Origin: M3007 sp964646615
Lineage (GTDB): Bacteria > Bacteroidota > Bacteroidia > Chitinophagales > Saprospiraceae
Length of the DNA stretch: 64,000 bases
NCBI GenBank assembly: GCA_964646615.1
Contig: CAZYEV010000019.1
Span: 1-64,000 of the forward strand
Reading direction: 5' to 3'
The notes under the pieces are model-generated. The model was not told where the DNA came from. It worked only from the letters and a program-made list of their open reading frames with translations, and searched no databases. A program made the translations under genes and the position numbers. Within the stretch, counting starts at the first letter, position 1; every line of letters begins with the position of its first letter. Shown here piece by piece: positions 24,448 to 32,098 of the stretch.

Positions 24448-25755
24448 TTAGTTTCTCCAGGCGTCGCGGGGTTCGTTCATGGCCCAGGCGGCGCCGTTGT
24501 TTTCGATGGCGTTGAAGAGGGGCAGCCAGTCGGTTGGCCCAGCGCCCTGGGTAAGGATTTCGTAGCGGCGCATCTGGAGGATGACATCCAGGGGGTTGAT
24601 GAGCACCGGGCAGGCCTCTACGCAGGCGTTGCAGGTGGTGCAGGCGTGCAGTTCTTCGGGGCTGATGTAGTCGAAGAGGCTTTTGCCGTCGTCGTAGGCG
24701 TCGCGGCTTTGCTTGCCGGCGGCGATGGCGGCGCCCACCTCTTCGGCGCGGTCGCGCACGGCCATGACAATTTTGCGGGGGCTAAGCTTTTTACCGGTGA
24801 TGTTGGCCGGGCAGGCGGCAGTGCAGCGCCCGCATTCGGTGCAAGAATAGGCCTGAAGGATGTTTTTCCAGCTCAGGCTGAAGACGTCGTTGGCGCCAAA
24901 AACAGGTAGGTCGCTTGGGGCGTTGGCGTCGGGCTGCTCGAGGCCCATCATAATGCGCACCTCTTTTTGTACTTCGGGCATGTTGGTCATTTCACCTTTG
25001 GGGGCCTGTCGGGCATACCACGTGTTCGGGAAGGCCAGCAGGATGTGCAGGTGTTTGGAATAGGGCAGGTAGCACAGGAAGCCGAACACCGTCAGGATGT
25101 GGAGCCACCATCCAAAGCGCTCGACGGCTATGAGGGCCGGTGTGCTCAGAGACTCAAACAGCGCCGGGCCAAGCCACTGGCTGACGGCAAACGGCCCTGC
25201 CTGTACGTAATGCTCAGCGCCTCGGGCTTGCAGCACCGTATCCGCCCCGTTCATGGTGAAAATGCCCGCAATCAGGATAATCTCGCCGATAAGAATGTAG
25301 TTGGCGTCGCGGAAGGGCCAGCCTTTCATTTCGGGCTTCCAAAAGCGCGGCACCTTGAGCAGGTTGCGTCGGGCCAGAAAGGCAATCGTGGCCACGAAGG
25401 CGAGCACCGACAATACCTCGATAAAGCTGATGACGAAAGTGTAGAAACCCTGCAAGTAGGGAGCGAAGAAGCGGTGTTGGCCCGTCAGGCCGTCCACCAG
25501 GATTTCGATGAGCTCCACCTGGGTGATGAGGAAGGCGACATAGATAAATAGATGCAGTGCCGCCGGAAGCCAATTCTTAAACATCTTTTGCTGGCCGAAA
25601 GCCACCAGCAAGACGTTGCGCCAGCGGGCGGCGCGGTCGCCTTCGGTGGGCTCTGGCTTGCCCAGGTGGATGTTCTGCCACACGCGCGCATAGCCCCGGT
25701 AGGCCAGCCAACCCGTCAGGGCAAGCACCGCGATGAAAAGTACGATTTGAAGCAT
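24448..25755 (-). CDS. Membrane (Fe-S)-binding protein, HdrE/DsrM-ferredoxin fusion-like
   Basis: Protein of 435 residues. The N-terminal half holds five to six helices resembling the NarI/DsrM cytochrome b-type domain (FLITQVELIEILVDGL, GFLCYLPYSKHLHILLAFPNTWY) with His residues that could ligate heme. The C-terminal part has two 4Fe-4S motifs (CTECGRCTAACPANITGKKL and CTTCNACVEACPVLINPLD). It would pass electrons between menaquinone and the CCG subunit encoded next. ATG 25755 places the first helix at the N-terminus. It heads a three-gene cluster with 23613-24389 and 23103-23597. Confidence 0.9.
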   Translation of the reverse strand: MLQIVLFIAVLALTGWLAYRGYARVWQNIHLGKPEPTEGDRAARWRNVLLVAFGQQKMFKNWLPAALHLFIYVAFLITQVELIEILVDGLTGQHRFFAPYLQGFYTFVISFIEVLSVLAFVATIAFLARRNLLKVPRFWKPEMKGWPFRDANYILIGEIILIAGIFTMNGADTVLQARGAEHYVQAGPFAVSQWLGPALFESLSTPALIAVERFGWWLHILTVFGFLCYLPYSKHLHILLAFPNTWYARQAPKGEMTNMPEVQKEVRIMMGLEQPDANAPSDLPVFGANDVFSLSWKNILQAYSCTECGRCTAACPANITGKKLSPRKIVMAVRDRAEEVGAAIAAGKQSRDAYDDGKSLFDYISPEELHACTTCNACVEACPVLINPLDVILQMRRYEILTQGAGPTDWLPLFNAIENNGAAWAMNEPRDAWRN

Positions 25756-25896
25756 ACTAAACTCGTTTAGCGGCGCAAAGTACGGCGATAACAACAGACT
25801 TTTGCACACGTTCATGCAAGCCTGCGGGCGATACTACCGGCTCCATTTTTGAGCCGAAGCATTGTCTGACGAAGGCGACGTAAATGCAAAGTGCCC

Positions 25897-26400
25897 ATGA
25901 AAATTTTAGAACATCATCAGATCCAGCAGAAAATCAAGCGTTTGGCCATTCAGATTTTGGAGCGCCACTACGGTGAAGGCGAGATAGTGCTGGCAGGTTT
26001 GAATACCAAAGGCCTTGCTTTTGCCGAGCGCCTGTTGGCCGAATTGCGGGCACTCGCGCCCGAGAGCATGGCCTTTACGCTGACGCGCATCCGGCTAAAT
26101 CCGGCCAATCCGCTGGAGTATGCACCTTACATCGAAATGCCGGCGGAAGACCTGCGCGATAAAACCATCATCGTCGCCGACGACGTGGCCAATACGGGGC
26201 GCACCCTATTCTTCGCCATGAAGCCGCTTCTCAACGATGTGCCCCGCCGGATAGAAGTAGCGGTGCTGGTGGATAGGAAACACAAGTCCTTTCCCATTCA
26301 GCCCGATTACGTAGGACTGTCGCTATACACCACCATGCGCAACGATATCGAGGTGCAATTAGGTGCCGATGGGCAGGAGTCGGCCGTTTATTTGCGCTAA
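25897..26400 (+). CDS. Phosphoribosyltransferase-fold protein (PyrR-like)
   Basis: Type I PRTase fold protein of 167 residues. The PRPP-binding loop VADDVANTGRT fits the family pattern, and an N-terminal GLNTKGLAFAERLL matches the PyrR/HPRT pyrophosphate loop region. PyrR proteins bind pyr mRNA or have uracil phosphoribosyltransferase activity, but no pyr genes are adjacent, so either a nucleobase salvage or regulatory role is possible. I chose ATG 25897; a GTG lies two codons upstream. The 3' end overlaps the convergent heme-protein gene by 4 bases. Confidence 0.85.
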   Translation: MKILEHHQIQQKIKRLAIQILERHYGEGEIVLAGLNTKGLAFAERLLAELRALAPESMAFTLTRIRLNPANPLEYAPYIEMPAEDLRDKTIIVADDVANTGRTLFFAMKPLLNDVPRRIEVAVLVDRKHKSFPIQPDYVGLSLYTTMRNDIEVQLGADGQESAVYLR

Positions 26401-26885
26401 TGCTCTTCCGCTTCCTCCTCTTCGCCGTTGGGGCCGTCCCAGTTGGCGTGGGTGCTGAACCAGTTGGCCAGCAGGCGGCGCTGCTCGGGGCTAAGGCGCG
26501 CTTCGGAGTGCACCCACGTGTAGCTGCGCAGCGGCATTTCACCATCCAGAACGACTTCCGAGCACTCCTCCAACAATTCCAGGCGATCGCCTGGAGACAC
26601 AGCGCCAAACGTGTTGAAGTTGACGTGCTCGCGGCCTTCGTTGATGTGATTGGCCAACCACCACGACAATGGGGCTATCTGGCTATACCACGGGTAGCGC
26701 GTCTGATAAGAGTGGCAATCGTAGCAGGCGGCTTTGAGCATAGTCGCCACTTCGGCTGGCGGCGCCAGCATGGCGCAAATATCCTGGCTGGCTTCTACGG
26801 AAGGCACGGATTTGTCCGGGCGAATAAACTGTATCAGAACGAAAAGCCCAAGCAGCCCCAAGAGGAGGTAACGTCTGGTACGCAT
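26397..26885 (-). CDS. Heme-binding domain protein (c-type motif CYDCH)
   Basis: Protein of 162 residues with an N-terminal signal anchor (about 6-21) and a C54-x-x-C57-H58 motif (CYDCHSYQ) for covalent heme. Trp-rich stretches follow (RYPWYSQIAPLSWWLANHI), and a later ARLSPEQRRLLANWF helix. This matches the small haem-binding domain family of Bacteroidota periplasmic proteins. It probably is a periplasmic membrane-anchored cytochrome-like protein for electron transfer or heme handling. The tail is acidic (EEEEAEEH). Stand-alone gene. Confidence 0.88.
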   Translation of the reverse strand: MRTRRYLLLGLLGLFVLIQFIRPDKSVPSVEASQDICAMLAPPAEVATMLKAACYDCHSYQTRYPWYSQIAPLSWWLANHINEGREHVNFNTFGAVSPGDRLELLEECSEVVLDGEMPLRSYTWVHSEARLSPEQRRLLANWFSTHANWDGPNGEEEEAEEH

Positions 26886-27055
26886 AGCGGTGTCGTTTTA
26901 CAGGCAAATAGTGTAATGATGTCTGTCGGCTTTGATGTGTCAGGCAGCCCGCACGCGCAAAAATAGACGGTGCTCGTCTCGAACCTTTCCGAGGTGCACA
27001 AAAAAGGTAATCGTAACTTCATACTGCCTTAACAATCACGAATTTATGACGACGT

Positions 27056-27063
27056 TATCTTTG
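27056..27063 (+). promoter_or_regulatory. -7 box TATCTTTG
   Basis: Exact TAnnTTTG match followed by a leader of about 200 bases before the LpxH-like start. Confidence 0.4.
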
Positions 27064-27086
27064 TTGTGGTTTATTCATCAAAAAAA

Positions 27087-27221
27087 ATGTTATTAAAAAT
27101 TCCCGCGCCGCACCTGCACATTTTGCTCTCTCCTTCTCTTGGTCGCTCGCTCTGGATGCCGTGGCGCTCGCCCAATTTTGCTCCAGATACTTTCGGATGG
27201 TGCGTCGGCGCGGGCCTTTGA
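27087..27221 (+). CDS. Possible 44-residue small ORF in leader
   Basis: ATG 27087 opens a 44-codon frame (start MLLKIPAPHLHILL, end GWCVGAGL) ending at TGA 27219-27221, 45 bases before the LpxH-like gene. It begins 24 bases after a -7 box. No homology recognised and codon use is not decisive; it may be a leader peptide or chance. Confidence 0.25.
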   Translation: MLLKIPAPHLHILLSPSLGRSLWMPWRSPNFAPDTFGWCVGAGL

Positions 27222-27266
27222 ATCAGACAATAATAAGCACATAATCGCCTTACAAGGTTACAAAAA

Positions 27267-28127
27267 ATGAAGAGATCGGTTGATATTGTAGTGATTTCGG
27301 ACATCCATCTGGGTACGTATGGCTGCCATGCACGCGAATTGTTGAACTACCTGAAGAGTATTCGCCCCAAAGCTCTGGTACTCAATGGCGACATTTTTGA
27401 CATCTGGTACTTTAAGAAGAGCTATTTTCCGAAAGAACACCTCGAGGTGGTGCGGCGCATCCTGAAGATGGCTGTGGACGGTACGAAGGTGTATTATCTG
27501 ACGGGCAACCACGATGATTTGCTCCGAAAATTCGGCGAGATGTCGTTTGGGTTGGTGCATCTGCGCAATAAGCTGGTTTTCCAGATAGACGGCAAGACGC
27601 ACTGGGTCTTTCACGGTGATGTGTTCGATGCAAGCATTCAGCGAGCGCGCTGGTTGGCCCGTTTGGGTGGCGAGGGCTACGATATGCTCATTCGGATAAA
27701 CCGCCTGATTAACCGCACGCGCGGTGTGTTCGGGTTGCCACCGGTGTCGTTTGCCGCTAAAGTGAAAAAGTCCGTCAAGGGAGCCGTGAAGTACATTAGC
27801 GATTTTGAAGACACGGCTATCCAGCTGGCAGCTGAGAAGGGCTACGACTATGTGATTTGCGGCCACATTCACCGCCCGCAGATCCGCCAGGTTACTGCCG
27901 AAAATGGCCGCGTGGTTACGTACATGAACAGCGGAGACTGGGTAGAGCATCTCACCGCCTTAGAGTTTGCCAACGGGCAATGGAGCATCCATCAGTACGA
28001 TGCCTCGCTCTACGACGTCGTCAGCCCGCGCTTGCAAGTGCCAGATCGGGAGCCGGAGATGTACACCCTGCGCCGCGAAGAGGTGTTGCCCGGTAGCAAT
28101 GGCCTGGCGGCCTTTGAGTCGCTCTAA
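27267..28127 (+). CDS. LpxH-like metallophosphoesterase, paralogue 1
   Basis: Calcineurin-like phosphoesterase of 286 residues with the full metal set: SDIHLG, LNGDIFDIWYF, TGNHDD, FHGDVFD and CGHIHRPQIR. The layout matches the UDP-2,3-diacylglucosamine diphosphatase group (LpxH and relatives), which cleaves UDP-diacylglucosamine in lipid A synthesis. A second, more LpxH-like protein is encoded at 41565-42341, so this one may act on another lipid or nucleotide diphosphate. No N-terminal signal, so cytoplasmic or membrane-peripheral. Stand-alone gene with a long leader and a downstream terminator. Confidence 0.82.
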   Translation: MKRSVDIVVISDIHLGTYGCHARELLNYLKSIRPKALVLNGDIFDIWYFKKSYFPKEHLEVVRRILKMAVDGTKVYYLTGNHDDLLRKFGEMSFGLVHLRNKLVFQIDGKTHWVFHGDVFDASIQRARWLARLGGEGYDMLIRINRLINRTRGVFGLPPVSFAAKVKKSVKGAVKYISDFEDTAIQLAAEKGYDYVICGHIHRPQIRQVTAENGRVVTYMNSGDWVEHLTALEFANGQWSIHQYDASLYDVVSPRLQVPDREPEMYTLRREEVLPGSNGLAAFESL

Positions 28128-28158
28128 AAAAGAAAAAGCCGTCGGGGACACGACGGCT
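28126..28158 (-). terminator. Intrinsic terminator for the clpX operon
   Basis: On the minus strand an 8-bp stem (AGCCGTCG/CGACGGCT, 28137-28158) is followed by TTTTCTTTTTT. It abuts the stop of the convergent LpxH-like gene, 135 bases beyond clpX. Confidence 0.75.
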
Positions 28159-28250
28159 CGAAGGCGCCGGGGTGGACAGGATGAGCCGTTAATTGCGCTC
28201 CGGCGACTATTTTTTAACACAGAGTATTTGCTTCATACCGCTTCCGCACA

Positions 28251-28276
28251 AAGCCGCCGCACGAGGCGGCTTTTGC
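28251..28276 (+). terminator. Intrinsic terminator for the LpxH-like gene
   Basis: AAGCCGCC/GGCGGCTT stem with a 6-nt loop followed by TTGCATTT. It lies past the clpX terminator, so the two convergent transcripts would overlap by about 120 bases. Confidence 0.6.
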
Positions 28277-28292
28277 ATTTGGGTGAGGCTGC

Positions 28293-29573
28293 TCAGGCTG
28301 CTTTAAGGCTATCGAGGCCGGAGCGTCCCACTTTCTCGGCGGCGTATTGGCGGTCAACTACCAGCCTTTTAGCGCGGGTGTCTTTGATTTCCGTGTCCGG
28401 GTCGAACATGGCGTCGGTCAGGATGGCTTCGCACAGCGAGCGTAGGCCGCGCGCCCCGAGTTTGTACTCGATGGCTTTTTCGGCGATGTACTCGATGGCG
28501 TCGGGCGTTATCTCCAACTCGATGCCCTCCATAGCAAATAGGTGTTTGTACTGGCGCAACAGAGCGTTGCGTGGCTGCGTGAGGATCTTCTGCAGGGTGT
28601 CGGCGTCCAGCGGATCGAGGTGGACGATGACCGGCAGGCGTCCGACCAGTTCGGGTATCAGACCGTACTGCTTGACGTCCTGTGCCGAGATGTAGCGCAG
28701 CAGGTTGTCGCGGTCAATGTGTTCGGTGCGCGCCTTGCCGTAGCCGATGACCTGGGTGTTGACACGGCGAGCGATGATTTTCTCGATGCCGTCGAAAGCG
28801 CCACCGCAGATGAAGAGGATGTTTTCGGTGTTGACCTTGACCATTTTCTGCTCCGGGTGCTTGCGTCCGCCCTGGGGTGGCACGAGCACGTCGGCGCCTT
28901 CGAGCATTTTGAGCAAGGCCTGCTGTACGCCTTCGCCCGACACGTCGCGCGTGATGGAGGGGTTGTCCTGCTTGCGGGCAATTTTGTCTATTTCATCAAT
29001 ATAGACGATGCCGCGCTCAGCAGCAGTTACATCGTAGTCGCACACCTGGAGCAGGCGCGAGAGAATGCTCTCCACATCTTCGCCCACATAGCCCGCTTCG
29101 GTGAACACCGTGGCGTCCACAATGGTAAACGGTACGTTGAGCAGGCGGGCGATGGTCTTGGCCAGCAGCGTCTTGCCCGTGCCGGTATGGCCCACGAGCA
29201 GGATGTTAGATTTTTCAATTTCTACGGCGTCTGCCTCGGTAACCTTGCCTTTGCCCGCCTCCACCTGTTGTACGCGCTTGTAATGGTTATAGACGGCCAC
29301 GGAGAGTACCTTCTTGGCTTCGTCCTGGCCGATGACGTACTGGTCGAGGAAGGCTTTTATCTCGCGCGGCGGAATAAGGTGCAGGGGCTGCCCATAGCGC
29401 GTGCTCTTGGGCGTATTGCCGACGCGACCGGATTGCTCCCGCAAGATTTCGTGTGCTTTTTCGATGCAGTCATCGCAGATCTGGGCCTCCAGACCTGAGA
29501 TGAGCATCATGACCTCGTCGGCGCCTCTGCCACAAAAGCTGCAGTATTCGACGGGTTTTCTCCCTTTTGCCAT
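28293..29573 (-). CDS. clpX: ATP-dependent Clp protease ATP-binding subunit ClpX
   Basis: AAA+ unfoldase of 426 residues that feeds substrates to ClpP. The N-terminal zinc-binding domain has Cys11, 14, 33 and 36 (CSFCGRG ... CDDC). Walker A is GHTGTGKT at 128-135, Walker B GIVYIDEIDKIA, and the pore-1 loop GYVG. The sensor and RKH region (GGRKHPEQKM) and the ClpP-contact loop region follow. Length is normal. It follows clpP by 6 bases in a tig-clpP-clpX operon. Confidence 0.98.
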   Translation of the reverse strand: MAKGRKPVEYCSFCGRGADEVMMLISGLEAQICDDCIEKAHEILREQSGRVGNTPKSTRYGQPLHLIPPREIKAFLDQYVIGQDEAKKVLSVAVYNHYKRVQQVEAGKGKVTEADAVEIEKSNILLVGHTGTGKTLLAKTIARLLNVPFTIVDATVFTEAGYVGEDVESILSRLLQVCDYDVTAAERGIVYIDEIDKIARKQDNPSITRDVSGEGVQQALLKMLEGADVLVPPQGGRKHPEQKMVKVNTENILFICGGAFDGIEKIIARRVNTQVIGYGKARTEHIDRDNLLRYISAQDVKQYGLIPELVGRLPVIVHLDPLDADTLQKILTQPRNALLRQYKHLFAMEGIELEITPDAIEYIAEKAIEYKLGARGLRSLCEAILTDAMFDPDTEIKDTRAKRLVVDRQYAAEKVGRSGLDSLKAA

Positions 29574-29579
29574 GGCGAA

Positions 29580-30290
29580 TTACTTTGCTTTTCGCGGGTT
29601 TTGGCGGTCGAGCACCTCATCCACGATGCCGTACGCTTTAGCCTCTTCAGCGCTCATCCAGTTATCGCGGTCGCAGTCTTCCATGATTTTCTCGAAGGTC
29701 TGGCCCGTATGTGCTGCCAGCACTTCGTAGAGGCTTTTCTGCATCTTTTTGATGAGGCGGTAGGTGATTTCGATATCCGAAACCTGACCCTGCGCTCCGC
29801 CCATGGGCTGGTGGATCATGACGTGGCTGTGGTAGAGACAGCTGCGCTTGCCTTTAGCGCCTGCAGCCAGCAACACGGCGCCCATAGAGGCCGCCAGACC
29901 GGTGCAAATGGTAGCTACGTCGGGCGCTACATACTGCATGGTGTCGTAGATGCCCAGCCCGTCAATGACGGAGCCGCCTGGGCTGTTGATAAACAGCTGG
30001 ATATCGCGCTTGGGATCGGCCGACTCTAAGAACAGCAGCTGCGCCTGGATGACGTTGGCCACGTAATCGTTGACCGGTACGCCCATAAAGATAATGCGGT
30101 CCATCATCAGGCGGCTGAAGACGTCCATAGCAACCACGTTCATCTGGCGCTCCTCGATGACGGCGGGCGTGAACGCCCGAATGTTGGGGGCGGCCACGGC
30201 CATTGTGGCTTCGGCGTATTTTTCCAAGTGCATGCTGCTCATGCCCAGGTGCCGGGTAGCATAACGCTGAAATTCTTTTTTATCGAACAT
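29580..30290 (-). CDS. clpP: ATP-dependent Clp protease proteolytic subunit ClpP
   Basis: Serine protease of 236 residues forming the tetradecameric chamber for ClpX. The catalytic Ser135 is in GLAASMGAVL and His160 in HVMIHQPMGG. The Asp is in the DRDNWMSAEEAKAYGIVDEV block. The N-terminal about 40 residues (to AAPNIRAFTP) are longer than in E. coli, as usual in Bacteroidota, and may be processed. I chose ATG 30290 (MFDKKEFQRY). Middle gene of tig-clpP-clpX, 60 bases after tig. Confidence 0.97.
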   Translation of the reverse strand: MFDKKEFQRYATRHLGMSSMHLEKYAEATMAVAAPNIRAFTPAVIEERQMNVVAMDVFSRLMMDRIIFMGVPVNDYVANVIQAQLLFLESADPKRDIQLFINSPGGSVIDGLGIYDTMQYVAPDVATICTGLAASMGAVLLAAGAKGKRSCLYHSHVMIHQPMGGAQGQVSDIEITYRLIKKMQKSLYEVLAAHTGQTFEKIMEDCDRDNWMSAEEAKAYGIVDEVLDRQNPRKAK

Positions 30291-30350
30291 AGTTTGTGTG
30301 TTTTTGAAGCGTAAAAACAAGTGCGTTCCAAGGATGTTCCACAAAAGCTG

Positions 30351-31826
30351 TTAAGGTTCCTGCGCAGGCTCAGCGGCATCCGGGGCACTTTCTGTGGCAA
30401 GCTCGGGCGAAACCTCTGGCTCAAGCGCTTGTGGGGGCTCTTCCAAACGCGGCGCCTTTTGGGCACGCATTTCCTGCAATTGCTTATCTACCTCCTCCAT
30501 GGCCATGTGACGCTCCCGGATGGTTACGACAGAAGGCAGGCCGGCAGCGACCTTGCGAACAATGAGCGCAGCGCGAGCATCTTCCACAGAGTCTGGATCT
30601 TTCACCATTCTGGACACAAACGAGTTGAGCATGTGCTCAAGCCCAAACCTCGACAGCTGAGCGTAGGCGCGATCCACAATCTCCTTAACGATCTCCTCGT
30701 CCGAGGGGTAGGCGTTGGTTAACTTGCGCAGATGGTTGACGAAGAAAAACCTTTTGTGCCAATTGAGGAAGGCTTCGTATTCTTCCGGAGCTTCGTCTGG
30801 AGATTTTTCGTGCCTCTCGATAAAGAAGGCTCTCATGTACCGATGTGGCCATGGGATGTCGTTCAGTTCCTCCAGGCGCTCGAGCACTTTATGCATTAAA
30901 TCGTCAGCGACAAACCGCTCGTACATAGCCTGGATAGCGCGTTTGATGGCCGCCAGGGCCTCCTGCTCGGTGCGCACCTCTTCGCCGAAGTGCTCCTGAA
31001 AAAACGCCTCCGTCATTTCGGCGGGTTCGTCTCGGAAAATACGCCGGATCGTTGCCTCAAACCAGTCGCTAAACGTCGCTTCCTGTTCCTCATCCGACAG
31101 GCGCAGAAGGCGCCGGTACTCGTTGGTGGCGCCAGCTTCCAACAGCGCTGCCAGGCGTACCCGCACTACGTCGTTTGGAGAGCGCCCGACAAAAGCACTT
31201 AGAATCTCTTCAGGCAAATTCTCTGAAAGTGCCAGAAACGCCTCCTGTCTCCATCCGCCTTCTTTGGGTTGGTCGCCGTTCAATTCGACCAGATCTATCT
31301 CCAGCGTATCCTTGAGCGCAGCGGCATCGGTAACTTCCTTTTCTGTGCCATACCTCCGGGCGATATCGGCCAGGTCTTTGGCCGCCACCTCGTCCGGTAT
31401 GTCCACCACGATCATCTCGTACTCATCCTCAGGGCTTAAGCCCTTGATCGTTTCCGGGTAAAGCCCTACCTCAAAGGGGATGCGATATTCGTCGGGCAGA
31501 TTTTTGAGCTTTGGCGTCGGTATGGCATTCTTTTGGTCTGCTAATAGGGGCGGGCCTATCACCGGCTGGGACCTCTCTGACCCTTCAAAGTTTTTTAGTG
31601 CTTCTTCTAATTTATTTTGAAAGGTCGTGCGCAGAATGCTTTCGCCGTACATGCTACGCACCATTTCTATTGGCGCATGGCCAGGCCGAAAGCCTTTCAT
31701 TTTCCCCCCTCTGGCAATCTTTTTGATTTCGTCCTGTACTTCGGAAAGGAGCTCCTCCTTCGTGATAATAACATCAAACTGCAAAATGCGCTCCTCCTCG
31801 AGAAGGCGCTGCTCTATGGTAGGCAT
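30351..31826 (-). CDS. tig: Trigger factor
   Basis: Ribosome-associated chaperone and prolyl isomerase of 491 residues. The N-terminal ribosome-binding domain holds the signature GFRPGHAPIEMVRSMYG at about 45-61. A divergent FKBP-like domain and a long helical C-terminal domain follow. The last about 40 residues form a Pro/Glu/Ala-rich tail (LEPEVSPELATESAPD), making it longer than the usual about 430-450. Sequence is diverged, but the genomic order tig-clpP-clpX strongly supports the call. First gene of the operon, 38 bases downstream of the tRNA-Leu gene on the same strand. Confidence 0.9.
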   Translation of the reverse strand: MPTIEQRLLEEERILQFDVIITKEELLSEVQDEIKKIARGGKMKGFRPGHAPIEMVRSMYGESILRTTFQNKLEEALKNFEGSERSQPVIGPPLLADQKNAIPTPKLKNLPDEYRIPFEVGLYPETIKGLSPEDEYEMIVVDIPDEVAAKDLADIARRYGTEKEVTDAAALKDTLEIDLVELNGDQPKEGGWRQEAFLALSENLPEEILSAFVGRSPNDVVRVRLAALLEAGATNEYRRLLRLSDEEQEATFSDWFEATIRRIFRDEPAEMTEAFFQEHFGEEVRTEQEALAAIKRAIQAMYERFVADDLMHKVLERLEELNDIPWPHRYMRAFFIERHEKSPDEAPEEYEAFLNWHKRFFFVNHLRKLTNAYPSDEEIVKEIVDRAYAQLSRFGLEHMLNSFVSRMVKDPDSVEDARAALIVRKVAAGLPSVVTIRERHMAMEEVDKQLQEMRAQKAPRLEEPPQALEPEVSPELATESAPDAAEPAQEP

Positions 31827-31864
31827 GAAAAAAGAGAGTTGTTTACCGGGACATCATTGTTTTG

Positions 31865-31946
31865 TGCGGGCGGAGGGACTCGAACCCTCAAGCCTTTCGG
31901 CGCCAGATCCTAAGTCTGGTACGTCTACCAATTCCGCCACACCCGC
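31865..31946 (-). tRNA. tRNA-Leu (anticodon UAG)
   Basis: Cloverleaf on the minus strand. Acceptor GCGGGTG pairs with CGCCCGC (one G-U), discriminator A. The anticodon arm CCAGA-CTTAGGA-TCTGG has TAG at the anticodon, and GGTTCGAGTCCC is the T arm. A long variable arm (GCGCCGAAAGGCTT) is typical of leucine class II tRNAs. CCA is not encoded. A -7 box lies at 31975-31982. Confidence 0.95.
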
Positions 31947-31974
31947 ATGGCAGGGTGCTCACCCAAAAGGAGCG

Positions 31975-31982
31975 CAAAGGTA
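31975..31982 (-). promoter_or_regulatory. -7 box TACCTTTG for tRNA-Leu (and perhaps tig)
   Basis: Exact TAnnTTTG on the minus strand 28 bases upstream of the tRNA 5' end. The tig operon begins just beyond the tRNA and could be cotranscribed. Confidence 0.6.
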
Positions 31983-32067
31983 GTCAAATCGTTGGAAGCC
32001 AGCCAGAAAATTTTGTTAAATCGTTAATAATGTCAAAATAGCCTTGCTGCGACCAAATAAGATTTCT

Positions 32068-32075
32068 TAATTTTG
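32068..32075 (+). promoter_or_regulatory. -7 box TAATTTTG for the RelA/SpoT gene
   Basis: Exact TAnnTTTG match with a TTG at 32044-32046 (21-bp spacing) as a possible -33 element, 23 bases before the ATG. Confidence 0.55.
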
Positions 32076-32098
32076 GCCTATCATTAGGGGATACACTT

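Larger units (their letters stand above)
26886..27266. other. 381-base intergenic region with long putative leader
   Basis: The gap between the heme protein and the LpxH-like gene. It contains a -7 box at 27056-27063 about 210 bases before the next start, AT-rich tracts around 27080-27100, and a short open frame 27087-27221. No tRNA or clear riboswitch fold was recognised. Confidence 0.6.

Noticed and set aside
27258..27950. Minus-strand frame antisense to the LpxH-like gene
   Set aside because: Shadow of a gene with full metallophosphoesterase motifs.
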